DNA from: Lactuca virosa
Lineage: Eukaryota > Streptophyta > Magnoliopsida > Asterales > Asteraceae
Assembly (NCBI GenBank): GCA_928212115.1
Contig: CAKMRJ010005523.1
Coordinates: forward strand, 240,307,964-240,371,963
Direction: 5' to 3'
DNA: 64,000 bases
A model generated the notes under the pieces. That model worked only from the letters and a program-made list of their open reading frames with translations, was not told the origin of the DNA and ran no database searches. Below are positions 1 to 10,440 of the stretch, in pieces (within the stretch, counting starts at the first letter, position 1; every line of letters begins with the position of its first letter). A program made the translations under genes and the position numbers.

Positions 1-180
1 TTTTTGCTCCAAAACTCGATCAAAACCCCGTTTTTATGAAAAAACGCGAAGAACAAACCCTCCCCCCCCCCCCAAATTTTCAGAGATCTATCCAAAAACG
101 CAGGAATCCTTCAAGAATAAGATCAAATAAGCTCCAGATCTGACAAAATTGACTGATACAATCCAAGCTCTGATAGCAAT
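1..180 (-). mobile_element. 5' leader and PBS of a minus-strand Sirevirus-like copia copy (runs off the left edge)
   Basis: Directly outside the inverted LTR, the minus strand reads TGCTATCAGAGC at 167-178. This is one mismatch from the TGGTATCAGAGC primer-binding site complementary to initiator tRNA-Met. The sequence beyond it lacks ORFs and looks like an untranslated leader; it includes a 12-C run at 62-73. A PBS here means the LTR at 181-610 has element sequence on both sides: a 3' end on its right and a 5' start on its left. That is the arrangement of a tandem or circle-derived copy rather than a simple terminal LTR. The rest of that copy lies outside the window. Confidence 0.6.
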
Positions 181-610
181 TGTAAGGTCCTAAACTGCTT
201 GTGTATCAATCAGATCCAATTCATGGTGCGGAATCCCAATCAATTGGATGATATCAGATCAAATAGAAGAGAAGGAGAAGAAGAAGATGATGAATCTTGT
301 ATGTATTGATATGAATGAAGATCCGGATACAAGATTCACACACACTAACACACACTCTCTTTTCTCTCTCTCTAGAACACCTTCAAATACACACACATAA
401 GCTCCTCTATTCTATGGCAATTATGCACTCCTCACCCTATATATAGTAGACATGGGCCGTGAATGGGTTTAAGGCCGTAAACCTGTTTACGGCCGTAAAT
501 ACTGACCGTAAACACATATATGGCCGTAAACACTGAGCTGTTTACGGTCCTAGACATAAAAATACATTTTCCTAGAAAAGCAAAGTATAAACCATATTTT
601 TGACCCAAAA
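181..610 (-). repeat. Sirevirus-like LTR, inverted copy
   Basis: This 430-bp segment is the reverse complement of the 431-bp LTR at 8995-9425 and differs by only a few percent on reading. On the minus strand it ends in ...CCTTACA; its first bases are mutated from TGTTGGG to TTTTGGG. It carries several copies of the palindrome TTTACGGCCGTAAA (about 466-530) and the TATA-like run ATATATAG (about 440-448). Palindromic repeats in the LTR are a known feature of Sireviruses. A minus-strand polypurine tract (AAGGGGGAGAT) lies just inside, at about 611-621. Confidence 0.85.
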
Positions 611-2600
611 ATCTCCCCCTTGGTTTATAGCTTTCTTTTCTTAATTGACCCAACAAGCTCCCCCTTAAAAGTAGTTGGCTTTTCTTGTTAATCTTCATTG
701 GGAGGTTTGGCTTCAGCAATAATCTTCAAATTTTTCACAGCTTCAAGATGAACTTGATGAATCTTCAATGAATGACTTCATCTTGAGCAGTAGGGCATTT
801 ATTCAGAATTTGACATTGAACGCACATTGGGTGAGGAGGCTTCTTGTACTGATTCTTGAAAGATAGCGTTTTCAGCTTGAGAATCTTCAGAGAGAATATT
901 AGAGAGAACAAATCTTCTGGATCACTTCAGCAGGTTCATAGATAGCAGCAGACTGATTGAGGAGGCTTCAATGCAATCCGTCACATAATCTTCAAGTGCA
1001 GATTCACCTTGCTTCTGGGGCTGAAAGATTGAATGTTGAAAGAATTATCTTCATTTCTTTCTCCTTCGAATGAGAATTCTTCGATGATCACGGATGAAAC
1101 TTTGGCTCAGAAATCTTCGACACAAACTCCATGAGTTTCATCTTCACCTGAATTCACTTTTCAAGACAAAACAAAACTAAAAGAAAATTTAGCACACAAT
1201 ATTTTTGGGTTTTTCATATTTTCTGAAAAAGAAATAAAACAGAAATAACACTATTTTTAAATTTTTTATTTTTTTTTATTTTTGTTTGATTTTCAAAATT
1301 TTTAATTCTCCCCTAATATTTAAATTAGAAGAAAACTATGAACAAATTTAACAAAAATAAAATGATATCTAACTTTAAGAGTGATTTGGGATCAAAGTTT
1401 TTTAGACAGCCTTTATCCGTTTATCAGTACCTCTCCCTTCATGAATAGATCTGGTCAATCACCGGTATTCTGGTCCACTTAAACACGAGAGATTGTGACA
1501 AAATTAGGACATACTATAAGTGACAAGACAATGTGATCCTAAGTTCCTAGATAATATTCCTTAAGGACCATTCAGCTGACGACGACTAAAGATATTGTTG
1601 TCCACCTAAATTGAGCAGCGAGATCTACAGACAACCTACTGATTGTTCAATTTTAAATGTACTAGAACATGTTTCCCGCTTCCTGACATACTCCAGTAAT
1701 CAAGGACTTCCAGAATGCTCCTTACATCGGGTGAGCAGACAATTATTAAGAGAGAAGATAGATTTAGAATGCATATGCTATACACCCAGGTCAGATCTCT
1801 TCCAATCACGCAGAGGGTGAAACATATGACTAACTGAAGTTTTAGAGGGATTGAGAAGAAGAATGATGCATATGCTGTGTACCAGATCGGATGGTTAATC
1901 ACGCAAAGGAGACAACATATGGCTAACAGGCAGGAAGAATTGCATAGATAGAAGATGCATAGAAATAGAGTTGCATATGGTGCAGTCTAGATCGGATGTA
2001 TTTCAATCACGCAGAGGAGGCAACATATGACTAACAGAAGGAAAGCAAGAAAATAATTTCCTACAAACCTACTTTATCAGAATTCCCCAGTCGCCCCATC
2101 AATACCGGAATTAAGGATAGAGTCCGTACATCGAGGAAGAGTTAAACCACAGTTCTAGATACAGATTACTTTAATGTGACGGGTGGATTATCATGTATAT
2201 CTCCCTGCTCAACCTATCTGAGCGTCGTATTGTCAGGCTAAATGGATCTATCTAGGTCAAGATTTTTCAAGTCTCTAGATTCCTTAAGTTCATTAATGCC
2301 TAGTCAAGTCCATTTTAATCTCTCGTGCCTACCAGCGCATCGAACACAGAGCCTAGACAATTCAGATTCAGTCCCTTACACAGATTCAGATTGCCTGTTA
2401 TCACATGATTATATCACTTCCCATCACATTACCTGCAAGCACATTCCATTAACACCATATTTTTGGATTTTCTGATTTTCTAATTTTTGTTTTGTTTTTA
2501 GTTCTCCCCCTAAATTTGTGCATAGGAGAGAAACGAAAGTAAATGCACAAATTTAAACTATCCTAAAACAAAAATTAGTCTTTAAAGTGAATCAACTTAA
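611..2600 (-). mobile_element. Inverted 3' non-coding arm of the Sirevirus-like element
   Basis: Read on the minus strand, this matches the region between the end of pol and the 3' LTR of the + strand element (6940-8994). It includes the aatttaGGGGGAGAA block (about 2503-2515), the repeated CTCTGCGTGATT modules (about 1740-2060) and the final AAGGGGGAGAT polypurine tract. At 2575-2600 even the last pol codons are recognisable (a ...HFKD-stop tail against RFKD-stop in the + copy). By eye the match is very close near the LTR and clearly weaker toward 2500. It has no coding capacity. Confidence 0.8.
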
Positions 2601-2641
2601 GAAAAACTCAGGAGTATAGAGAAGAAAACTCAAACCGTAAG

Positions 2642-2821
2642 TCACTGATTGAATTTGCATCCAGAAGGTCTGAGAACAGCACGCGTAATCTCAGAACAGA
2701 TCCGAAAATTCTTCATGTCATTAAGCACTAACCCCATGTGTGATCCCTTCTTTTCTTCCTTTCCCGCAAAGGACACATACTCCCAAACAAAGTTATGAAT
2801 GTTGTACAGTTGAGAGATGTC
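2642..2821 (-). pseudogene. Orphan minus-strand reading frame of unknown origin
   Basis: On the minus strand a frame stays open for about 60 codons, from the junction at 2821 to a TGA at 2642-2644. It has protein-like composition (for example NFVWEYVSFAGKEEKKGSH and RPSGCKFNQ before the stop). It has no ATG at its start because it begins at a breakpoint: immediately upstream lies a 30-bp scrap of the copia LTR (2822-2851). It sits where the end of pol should be in the inverted arm, yet does not match the pol of the + strand element. It may be an extra ORF of a related element or captured sequence. I do not recognise the protein. Confidence 0.4.
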
Positions 2822-2851
2822 CCCTATATATAGTAGACATAGGCCGTGAAT
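2822..2851 (-). repeat. 30-bp fragment of the Sirevirus-like LTR at the inversion breakpoint
   Basis: This stretch repeats the TATA-box neighbourhood of the LTR, CTATATATAGTAGACAT followed by GGCCGTGAATG. It matches left LTR positions about 438-467 and the reverse complement of about 9140-9170. On one side it abuts the orphan reading frame, on the other the + strand gag fragment. It marks the breakpoint between the inverted and direct parts of the rearranged element. Confidence 0.7.
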
Positions 2852-3493
2852 GATTCTTCAAGCTAGGCATTCTCATACATATTCTTGTGAGAAGAGTAAG
2901 AGTGTCAGTCAAGAAAATAAATCTGAGAAATGTAGTACCAGTTCCAGCAATAATAAACAGATTTGTTTTAATTGTGGTATTGGTGGATATATAGCGAGGA
3001 ATTGTCAAAATAGGATGTTTGTGAACTATATGTCGCCAAGAGGAGAGAACGAATCTAGAGGAAGGTCTTTAATTAGAAAGTCCTCAAGAACTCGCTCTCG
3101 GGATGATGATTGGAAGGATGATCGAAGCAGAAAAAGGGCGATTTTTCAAAAGAATAAAAAGGTTTTTCATAACAAAGTCCCAAACAGTTTGCCAAAACCG
3201 AACAAGGCTTCGCCAAGATCGGTTTCGTCAAAGAGCAGTTCTGGATCTTCAACCACTTCTAGTAGAACATCCAGACGCTCAGTGCAAACTGATAAGAAAC
3301 AAATTTCAAAACCACCTGTGACTGTTAAGAAACCTAAATATCATTGGATGCCAAATCAACTTCCAATCAATCATCAGCATCCTCTGAAAAGTTGAGAAAT
3401 GAGGATTCCAAATTGAAAACTTTGAAAGATCAATCAGACAAAGTGAAAAGGCAACCCAGGACAATGATGACCTGGGTTCCCAAATCTAAATGA
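2852..3493 (+). pseudogene. gag: Sirevirus-like gag, C-terminal fragment with frameshift
   Basis: Only the nucleocapsid end of gag remains. The zinc knuckle is C-F-N-C-G-I-G-G-Y-I-A-R-N-C (about 2958-3005), a CX2CX4HX4C motif in which the zinc-binding His is replaced by Tyr. It is followed by a Ser/Arg/Lys-rich basic tail. The frame shifts near 3350-3370; in the new frame the tail continues to MTWVPKSK and a TGA at 3491-3493. That TGA overlaps the ATG of the pol frame (ATGA at 3490-3493). The capsid half and 5' LTR are missing, replaced by the inverted arm. In the family, gag forms the particle and packages RNA. Confidence 0.75.
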
Positions 3494-6400
3494 TCCCGCT
3501 CATTTTGCAGGGACAGTTGCGGAGGAATTTCGTCCGTCCTTGGTACGTCGACAGCGGCTGCTCCTGGCATATGACAGGAGATTTCTCCCAATTGAGCAAC
3601 ATTCAATCTTTTAATGGGGGATATGTTTCCTTTGCGGGCGGAGACGGTGACAAGATCACTCAGAGAGGAACCGTTACAAATGGAGTGGTAAGTTTTGAGA
3701 ATGTCAACTTTGCTCCCGAGTTAAAGCACAGCTTGTTGAGTGTTTCCCAAATTTGTGACAAAGGATATTCTACACATTTCACCGACAAGGAGTGCATGAT
3801 TCTCAAGCCAGGAATTGTCATCCCGGAAGAGTGGATTCTTATCAAATCTAAGCGGGATGAGAATGCTTACATTATCGATATGAATAGCAACATTCCTGAA
3901 CAAGTCACTTGCCTCTTTTCGAAGGTCTCAGAACAGAACGCAATGTTGTGGCACCGAAGACTCGGTCATGCTAACGCTAAAAACCTAAATCGTCTTGCAA
4001 AGAATGAGATGGTTCGAGGCTTGCCTGTCAGAGACTTTATCACTTTTGAGAAGTGTGTGTCATGCGCCCATGGAAAACATCATAGAAAACCACACCTGCC
4101 AAAACAGGTTAACTCAATCAGTCAGGTGCTCCAATTATTGCATATGGACTTATTTGGTCCGGTCAACATCCTGAGCATCAACAGAAGCTCGTACTGTCTT
4201 GTTGTGATCGATGATTTCTCTCGTTTTACGTGGGTCTTTTTCTTATCCAACAAAGCTGGGGTTGCTGATCTGATAAAGAAGTTCATTGTGATGATTGAGA
4301 ACCAAACCAACAACCGGGTGAAGGCGCTTCGTACTGATAATGGAACAGAATTCAAGAATGCAGTTCTTGATCATTTTTGCGCAAAAAAGGGAATTGTGCG
4401 TCAATACAGCTCTACTCACACGCCTCAACAAAATGGTGTTGCTGAGAGGAGAAATAGAACATTGAAAGACGCCGCAAGGACGATGTTGTGTGACTCCAAG
4501 TTACCTGTTTTCTTTTGGGCTGAGGCGATTAACACTGCTTGTTACGTTCAGAATCGTGTTTTAATCAACAAAGCTCAGATGAAGACACCGTACGAGATTC
4601 TATATAGTCATAAGCCGTCAGTCAGTCATTTCCGTGTATTTGGCTGCCCTTGCACCCTTCTTCACCTGGAGTCCAACCCAAAGTTCAATGCCAAAGCCGA
4701 TGATTGTTATTTCGTAGGATATGCTACGCGCACCGCGTATAGGGTTTACAACAAGAAGACTAAGCAGATTGTCGAATCCTATGACGTGCGCTGGTTGGAG
4801 GAGAATGAAACGGACGCTCGAGTGGGTCCTGACTGGTTATTTGATTACACATCGCTTTTCAAATCCTTAAATGTGTCTTCAGATGGTTCATATGGGTCCT
4901 CCTCTGGTTCGAAGATTGTTTCTGAAGACGAAGACGAAGACGAAGAAGTTGTTTACAGACCTCCAACGGTACCGCTTGAGGGTGAGTCATCTGTTCCACT
5001 TGAGGGGGAGTCATCTGCTCCACCTGAGGGGGAGTCATCTGTTCGACTTGGTAGTCCAGTGTCTCCAGTTCGAAATGGTACTCCTGATATTGATGCTACA
5101 CCTCTTACTCCTGTTGAAAGAGAGTTCATGTCTAGAGATGCTTCCACTGTCACTCCAACTTTTATGGAACTACTCTTTCCTGAAGAAATTGCTAATGAGT
5201 TTGTAGCAGATTCATCGAATGTGGATCAATCAGCAAATGATGGAGGTTTCAACATTCACACTCTTCCCGTTTCACTCAATGATATCAACCAAGACATACC
5301 TTCAAGAATTCAACGCGATCATCCGATTGAAAACATCATTGGTCAGCTGGGCGATGGAGTTAAAACCAGAAGTCAGAGTGGAGATGTCAATACATGTCTC
5401 TATTCTTGCTTTATCTCTCAAATAGAGCCCAAGAATGTTGAAATGGCTTTGAATGAGCCCAGCTACGTAGATGCTATGCATGAAGAGCTAAATCAATTTG
5501 AAAAGCTCGGGGTTTGGAAATTGGTTGAGTTACCAAAGGGCAAAAAGTCTCTTGACACACGCTGGGTCTATCGAAACAAGCAGGATGATTCTGGTGTTAT
5601 AGTGCGCAATAAAGCAAGATTGGTGGTTCGCAGGTTTCAACAAGTCGAGGGTCTTGATTATACTGAGGTTTATACTCCAGTGGCTCGCTTGGAGGCTATT
5701 CGTATCTTCCTTGCATATGCTTCCTACATGAACTTCACGGTTTACCAAATGGATGTCAAGACAGCCTTCTTGTATGGCAAGGTGAAGGAAGAAATCTACG
5801 TTGATCAGCCCCCTGGGTTCGTTAACTCAAAGTTTCCTAATCATGTCTACAAGTTGGACAAGGCGTTGTATGGGTTACATCAAGCTCCTCGAGCGTGGTA
5901 TGCGACTCTCACAAAGCACTTGCTCGAGCATGGATACTCTCGTGGCACTATCGATCAAACTTTATTCATCAAGCATGTTGGTAATGATCAGATTCTAGTC
6001 CAGATCTACGTTGACGACATTATCTTCGGGTCTACCAGTCCACAACTATGCAAAGAGTTTGAAGGCGTGATGAAAAAGAGGTTTGAGATGAGTTCGTTAG
6101 GAGAAATGACCATGTTTCTGGGGCTTCAGGTCAAACAAAATTCAACTGGAATCCTGCTCCATCAAGCTAAGTATGTGGAGGATATTCTTGAGAAGTTCGG
6201 GTTTCAAGACGCAAAACTTGCATCGACACCAATGGCCGAAAGACCCCTGCTGAATCCAGATATTGATGGCGAATCCGTAGATTAGACACTCTACAGATCG
6301 ATGATCGGATCATTGATGTATCTTACTGCAAGTCGTCCCGACATCATGTTTGTAGTTTGTCAATGCGCACATTATCAGGCTAATCCTAAACTTTCACATC

Positions 6401-6954
6401 TTATTACTGTCAAAAGGATTTTTCGGTATATCAAAGGCAGCCCAAAATTGGGTCTTTGGTATCTGAAGAATTTCGAATTTGATTTATATGCTTTTGCTGA
6501 CAGTAATTATGGAGGCTGTGAGCTTGACAGGAAATCTACATCAGGAGGGTGCCAGTTCCTTGGCGATAGGCTGGTGTCATGGCAGTGCAAGAAACAACAT
6601 ACCGTCTCAACCTCAACAGCAGAAGCGGAATATGTTGCTGCATCTGCTTGTTGTTCTCAAGTTATCTGGATCCAACATCAGCTGTTAGATTACGGTTTGA
6701 ATTATCTAGAAACCCCCATTTACTGTGATAATGAGACCGCGATTCAAATTACTAAAAATCCTGTCCAACATTCAAAAACCAAGCACATTGATATCAAAAT
6801 TCATTTTATCAGAGACTGTTATGAGCGCTCGCTCATCCGGCTAGAACAGGTTCCATCTGCTAATAATGTAGCGGATATGTTCGCCAAGCCTTTTAACAAA
6901 GCTCGATTCGATGTGCTTGTGAGATTTTTGAAAATGATTCGTTTTAAGGATTAA
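3490..6954 (+). CDS. pol: Sirevirus-like Ty1/copia pol polyprotein, interrupted by one TAG
   Basis: Copia domain order is complete. Protease has the active site WYVDSGCSWHMTGD (residues ~18-31). GAG-pre-integrase shows LWHRRLGH and C-VSC. The integrase core has D in HMDLFGP (~217), D in RTDNGTEF and E in VAERRNRTL (~315). A linker of acidic residues carries an eightfold-residue repeat, EGESS x3 (~495-520). Reverse transcriptase runs from ~670 with YVDD at ~839. RNase H has FADSNYGG (~1001), STAEAEYVAAS and YCDNETAIQ. One in-frame TAG at 6283-6285, just after ESVD, splits it; the same frame resumes and ends at 6954. All catalytic residues I can see are kept, so this is the best-preserved polyprotein of the window. 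A single C-to-T change of a Gln codon would explain the stop (inference). Confidence 0.92.
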
Positions 6955-7586
6955 ATTTTTGTTATAGGTTAGGTTAGTTTAAATTTGCGCATTTTAGTGA
7001 TTTCATTCTCACCCATGCACAAATTTAGGGGGAGAAATAAACAAAAACCAAACAAAAATTGAAAAATTAAAAATCCAAAACCATTTTGTTTCTGTTTTAT
7101 TTTTTCAGAAAATATTCAAAAATCCAAAAACATTAAAAAATCAGAAAAATTGAAAATATTGTTGCTAAACAGCTTTGCTTGTAGGTGTTGTGACGGGAAG
7201 TGATATTATCAAGTGATAACAGGCAATCTGAGTATGCGTAACGTACCAAAAATTAAAATGTCTATGCACTGTGTTCGATGCGCTGGTAGGCACGAAAGAT
7301 TCTAAATGGACTTGACTAGGCAGAGTTGAACTTAAGGAATTCATAGACTTGACAAATCTTGACCTAGTTAAATCTGTTTAGCCTGACTATACGACGCTTG
7401 GATAGGTTGAGCAGAGAGATATATATGGGAGTCTACTGGTCACATTAAAAGAACTCGTATCTGGAACTGTGGATTAACTTTTCCTCGATGTGCGGATTCT
7501 GTCCTTAATTCCGGTATTGATGGGGTGACTGGTGAATTCCGATAAATTAGGTCTGTAGAAAATTATTTTCTTTCTATCTGACTGTC

Positions 7587-7865
7587 AGTCATATGTTGCT
7601 TCCTCTGCGTGATCGAGAGATCCGACCTGGACTGTAGCATATGCAACTCTATTTCTCTGCATCTTCTATCTATGCAATTCTTTCTATCTGTTAGCCATAT
7701 ACTGTCTCCTTTGCGTGACTTACAATCCGACCTGGTACACAGTATATGCATCATTCTTTTTTCTCAATCCCTCTAAATCTGGTTAGTCATATGTTTCACC
7801 CTCTGCGTGATTGGAAGAGATCCGACCTGGGTGTATAGCATATGCATTCTAAATCTATCTTCTCT
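7587..7865 (+). repeat. Three diverged ~90-100 bp modules in the Sirevirus-like 3' region
   Basis: A block recurs three times: CATATG near the start, then CTCTGCGTGA, then ATCCGACCTGG, then GCATATGC or a relative. Copies start at about 7587, 7690 and 7780. The same three blocks appear in reverse complement at about 1740-2060 in the inverted arm. Each block contains short self-complementary words (CATATG, GCATATGC). Function is unknown; an RNA structural or regulatory role is only a possibility. Confidence 0.65.
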
Positions 7866-8982
7866 CTTAATAATTGTCTGCTCACCCGATGTAAGGAGTA
7901 TTCTGGAAGTCCTTGATTACTGGAGCATATCAGGAAGCGGGAAACATGTTCTAGTACAATTAAAATTGAACACTTACAGATTTTCTGTAGATCTCGCTGC
8001 TCAATTTAGGTGGACAACAATATCCCTGGTCGTAGTCAGCTAAATGGTCCCTAGGAAATTCTATCTAAGAATAAAGGATCAAAATGTCTTGTCTTTCTTA
8101 GCTTGTCCAAATATATCATAAAATTTTCGTGTTTAAGTGGACCACAATACCGGCGATTGACCAGATCTATTCATGAAGGGGAGAGGTACTGATAAATGGA
8201 TAAAGGTTGTCTAAAAAACTTTGATCCCAAATCACTCTTAAAGTTAGATATCATTTTATTTTTGTTAAATTTGTTCACAGTTTTCTTCTAATTTAAATAT
8301 TAGGGGAGAATTAAAAATTTTGAAAACCAAACAAAAATAAAAAAAAATTAAAAATTCAAAAATAGTGTTATTTCTTTTTCAGAAAATATGAAAAACTTAA
8401 AAATATTGTGTGCTAAATTTTCTTTTAGTTTTGTTTTGTCTTGAAAAGTGAATTCAGGTGAAGATGAAACTCATGGAGTTTGTGTCGAAGATTTCTGAGC
8501 CAAAGTTTCATCCGTGATCATCGAAGAATTCTCATTCGAAGGAGAAAGAAATGAAGATAATTCTTTCAACATTCAATCTTTCAACCCCAGAAGCAAGGTG
8601 AAGCTGCACTTGAAGATTATGTGACAGATTGCATTGAAGCCTCCTCAATCAGTCTGCTGCTATCTATGAACCTGCTGAAGTGATCCAGAAGATTTGTTCT
8701 CTCTAATATTCTCTCTAAAGATTCTCAAGCTGAAAGCGCTATCTTTCAAGAATCAGTACAAGAAGCCTCCTCACCCAATGTGCGTTCAATGTGAAATTCT
8801 GAAGAAATGCCCAACTACTCAAGATGAAGTCATTCATTGAAGATTCATCAAGTTCATCTTGAAGCTGTGAAAAATTTGAAGATTATTGCTGAAGCCAAAG
8901 CTCCCAATGAAGATTAACAAGAAAAGCCAGCTACTTTTTAGGGGGAGCTTGTTGGGTCAATTAAGAAAAGAAAGCTATAAAC

Positions 8983-8994
8983 CAAGGGGGAGAT
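8983..8994 (+). promoter_or_regulatory. Polypurine tract for plus-strand synthesis
   Basis: The run CAAGGGGGAGAT sits immediately upstream of the TGTTGGG start of the 3' LTR, the expected place for the RNase H-resistant primer of plus-strand DNA synthesis. A second similar tract followed by a TTGTTGGGTC look-alike sits about 45 bp upstream (8940-8959), so the LTR edge region is partly duplicated. Confidence 0.8.
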
Positions 8995-9425
8995 TGTTGG
9001 GTCAAAAATATGGTTTATACTTTGATTTTCTAGGAAAATGTATTTTTATGTCTAGGACCGTAAACAGCTCAGTGTTTACGGCCATATATGTGTTTACGGT
9101 CAGTGTTTACGGCCGTAAACAGGTTTACGGCCGTAAACCCATTCACGGCCCATGTCTACTATATATAGGGTGAGGAGTGCATAATTGCCATAGAATAGAG
9201 GAGCTTATGTGTGTGTATTTGAAGGTGTTCTAGAGAGAGAGAAAAGAGAGTGTGTGTTAGTGTGTGTGAATCTTGTATCCGAATCTTCATTCATATCAAT
9301 ACATACAAGATTCATCATCTTCTTCTTCTCCTTCTCTTCTATTTGATCTGACATCATCCAATTGATTGGGATTCCGCACCATCAATTGGATTTGATTGAT
9401 ACACAAGCAGTTTAGGACCTTACAT
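8995..9425 (+). repeat. 3' LTR of the Sirevirus-like element
   Basis: This 431-bp LTR starts TGTTGGGTC and ends ACCTTACA. It holds a cluster of TTTACGGCCGTAAA palindromes (about 9073-9140), a TATA box ATATATAG (about 9160-9168) and a CT-rich leader (about 9305-9345). It is nearly identical to the inverted LTR at 181-610. Sequence after 9425 (TCACAT) does not match the flank before 181 (AGCAAT), so there is no visible target duplication for the pair as a unit. Confidence 0.9.
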
Positions 9426-9995
9426 CACATGTAAATCACAAGTGAATCACATATGAGTTACATGTGATTCATATGTAATTTACATATGAATCACATGTAA
9501 TTCACAAGTAAATCACAAGTGATTCACATATGAGTTATATGTGATTCACATGTAAATCACATGTAATTCACATGTAAATCAAAAATGAATCACATGAGTT
9601 GCATGTGATTCATATGTAATTTACATATGAATCATATGTAATTGACAAGTAAATCATAAGTCATTCACATATGAATTACATGTGAATTCACATGTAAATC
9701 ACATGTAATTCACATGTAAATCACAAGTGAATCACATATGAGTTACTAATCACATGTAATTCACAAGTACATCACAAGTGATTCACAAGTAAATCACAAG
9801 TGATTCACTTATAAATCACATGTGATTCACATATAAATCACATGTGATTCACAAATGAATCACATATGAAATATGAATTACATGTGATTCGCATATAAAT
9901 CACATGTGATTCACATATAAATCACATGTAATTCACATATGAATCACATGTAATTCATATGTAAGTCACGAGTGAATCACATATGAATTACGTCT
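9426..9995. repeat. Degenerate CACATGTG-type tandem repeat
   Basis: About 570 bp consists of short permuted words such as AATCACATGTGATT, AATCACATATGAGTT and AATCACAAGTG, repeated dozens of times. Many words are self-complementary (CACATGTG, CATATG), so either strand can fold into small hairpins. It directly abuts the 3' LTR at 9425. It has no coding capacity. Confidence 0.85.
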
Positions 9996-10440
9996 ATATG
10001 CACAAATGCATTTTGTGTGAGTGTTCTTCGTTTTTATATTCTTGTGAATTTCACATTTGAATCTTAAAAGATACAATCACATGTGAATATCACATTATAT
10101 ATTCGCTTATGAATCTTACATGATATATACATATGCATTTTTGTGAGTGTTCTTGCATTAATAATTTTTTTTTTATTTTCTTGTAGATTTGAAAGAATTT
10201 GTGGAAAATTTTGAAGATGTAAAAAGTGAAATTGAAGAAAATATGGAAATCTTGATATGAAGAAATGATAACATTGTGAATCTTTATAGTTTTTTTTATT
10301 TTTTTCCATTTTATTTTGTATTCAATAAAATACTTGTACTATTATATTTATAGATTGATTAATAAAAATAAGATTTTTTATGATTTACTTACGAATATTA
10401 TAGTATAAGAAATATGCAAATATGCATATATATACCTAAA
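9996..10440. other. AT-rich spacer, no gene seen
   Basis: I see no credible coding sequence. Two related segments (about 10000-10080 and 10110-10200) share ATGCATTTTGTGTGAGTGTTCTT-like words (written here as ATGCATTTT, then GTGAGTGTTCTT) and then a ...TTCTTGTGAATTT or TTCTTGTAGATTT block. This suggests an old local duplication. Confidence 0.4.

Larger units (their letters stand above)
6955..8994 (+). mobile_element. Long 3' non-coding region of the Sirevirus-like element
   Basis: About 2 kb lies between the pol stop and the 3' LTR without a credible ORF, where some Sireviruses carry an env-like gene. It contains repeated polypurine tracts: GGGGGAGAAAT at 7029-7039, GGGGAGAA at ~8303, GGGGGAGC at ~8941 and GGGGGAGAT at 8986-8994. 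Multiple PPT-like motifs upstream of the LTR are a published hallmark of Sireviruses. The region is mirrored by the inverted arm at 611-2600. Confidence 0.75.

Noticed and set aside
432..719. 95-codon frame conserved in both inverted arms (also 8886-9173)
   Set aside because: It crosses the polypurine tract and LTR edge, and the similarity is that of the DNA arms, so it is not evidence of a protein.
6955..8994. Possible env-like gene between pol and the 3' LTR
   Set aside because: Some Sireviruses have one, but here no frame exceeds about 95 codons, stops are dense and no signal peptide or membrane segment is seen.
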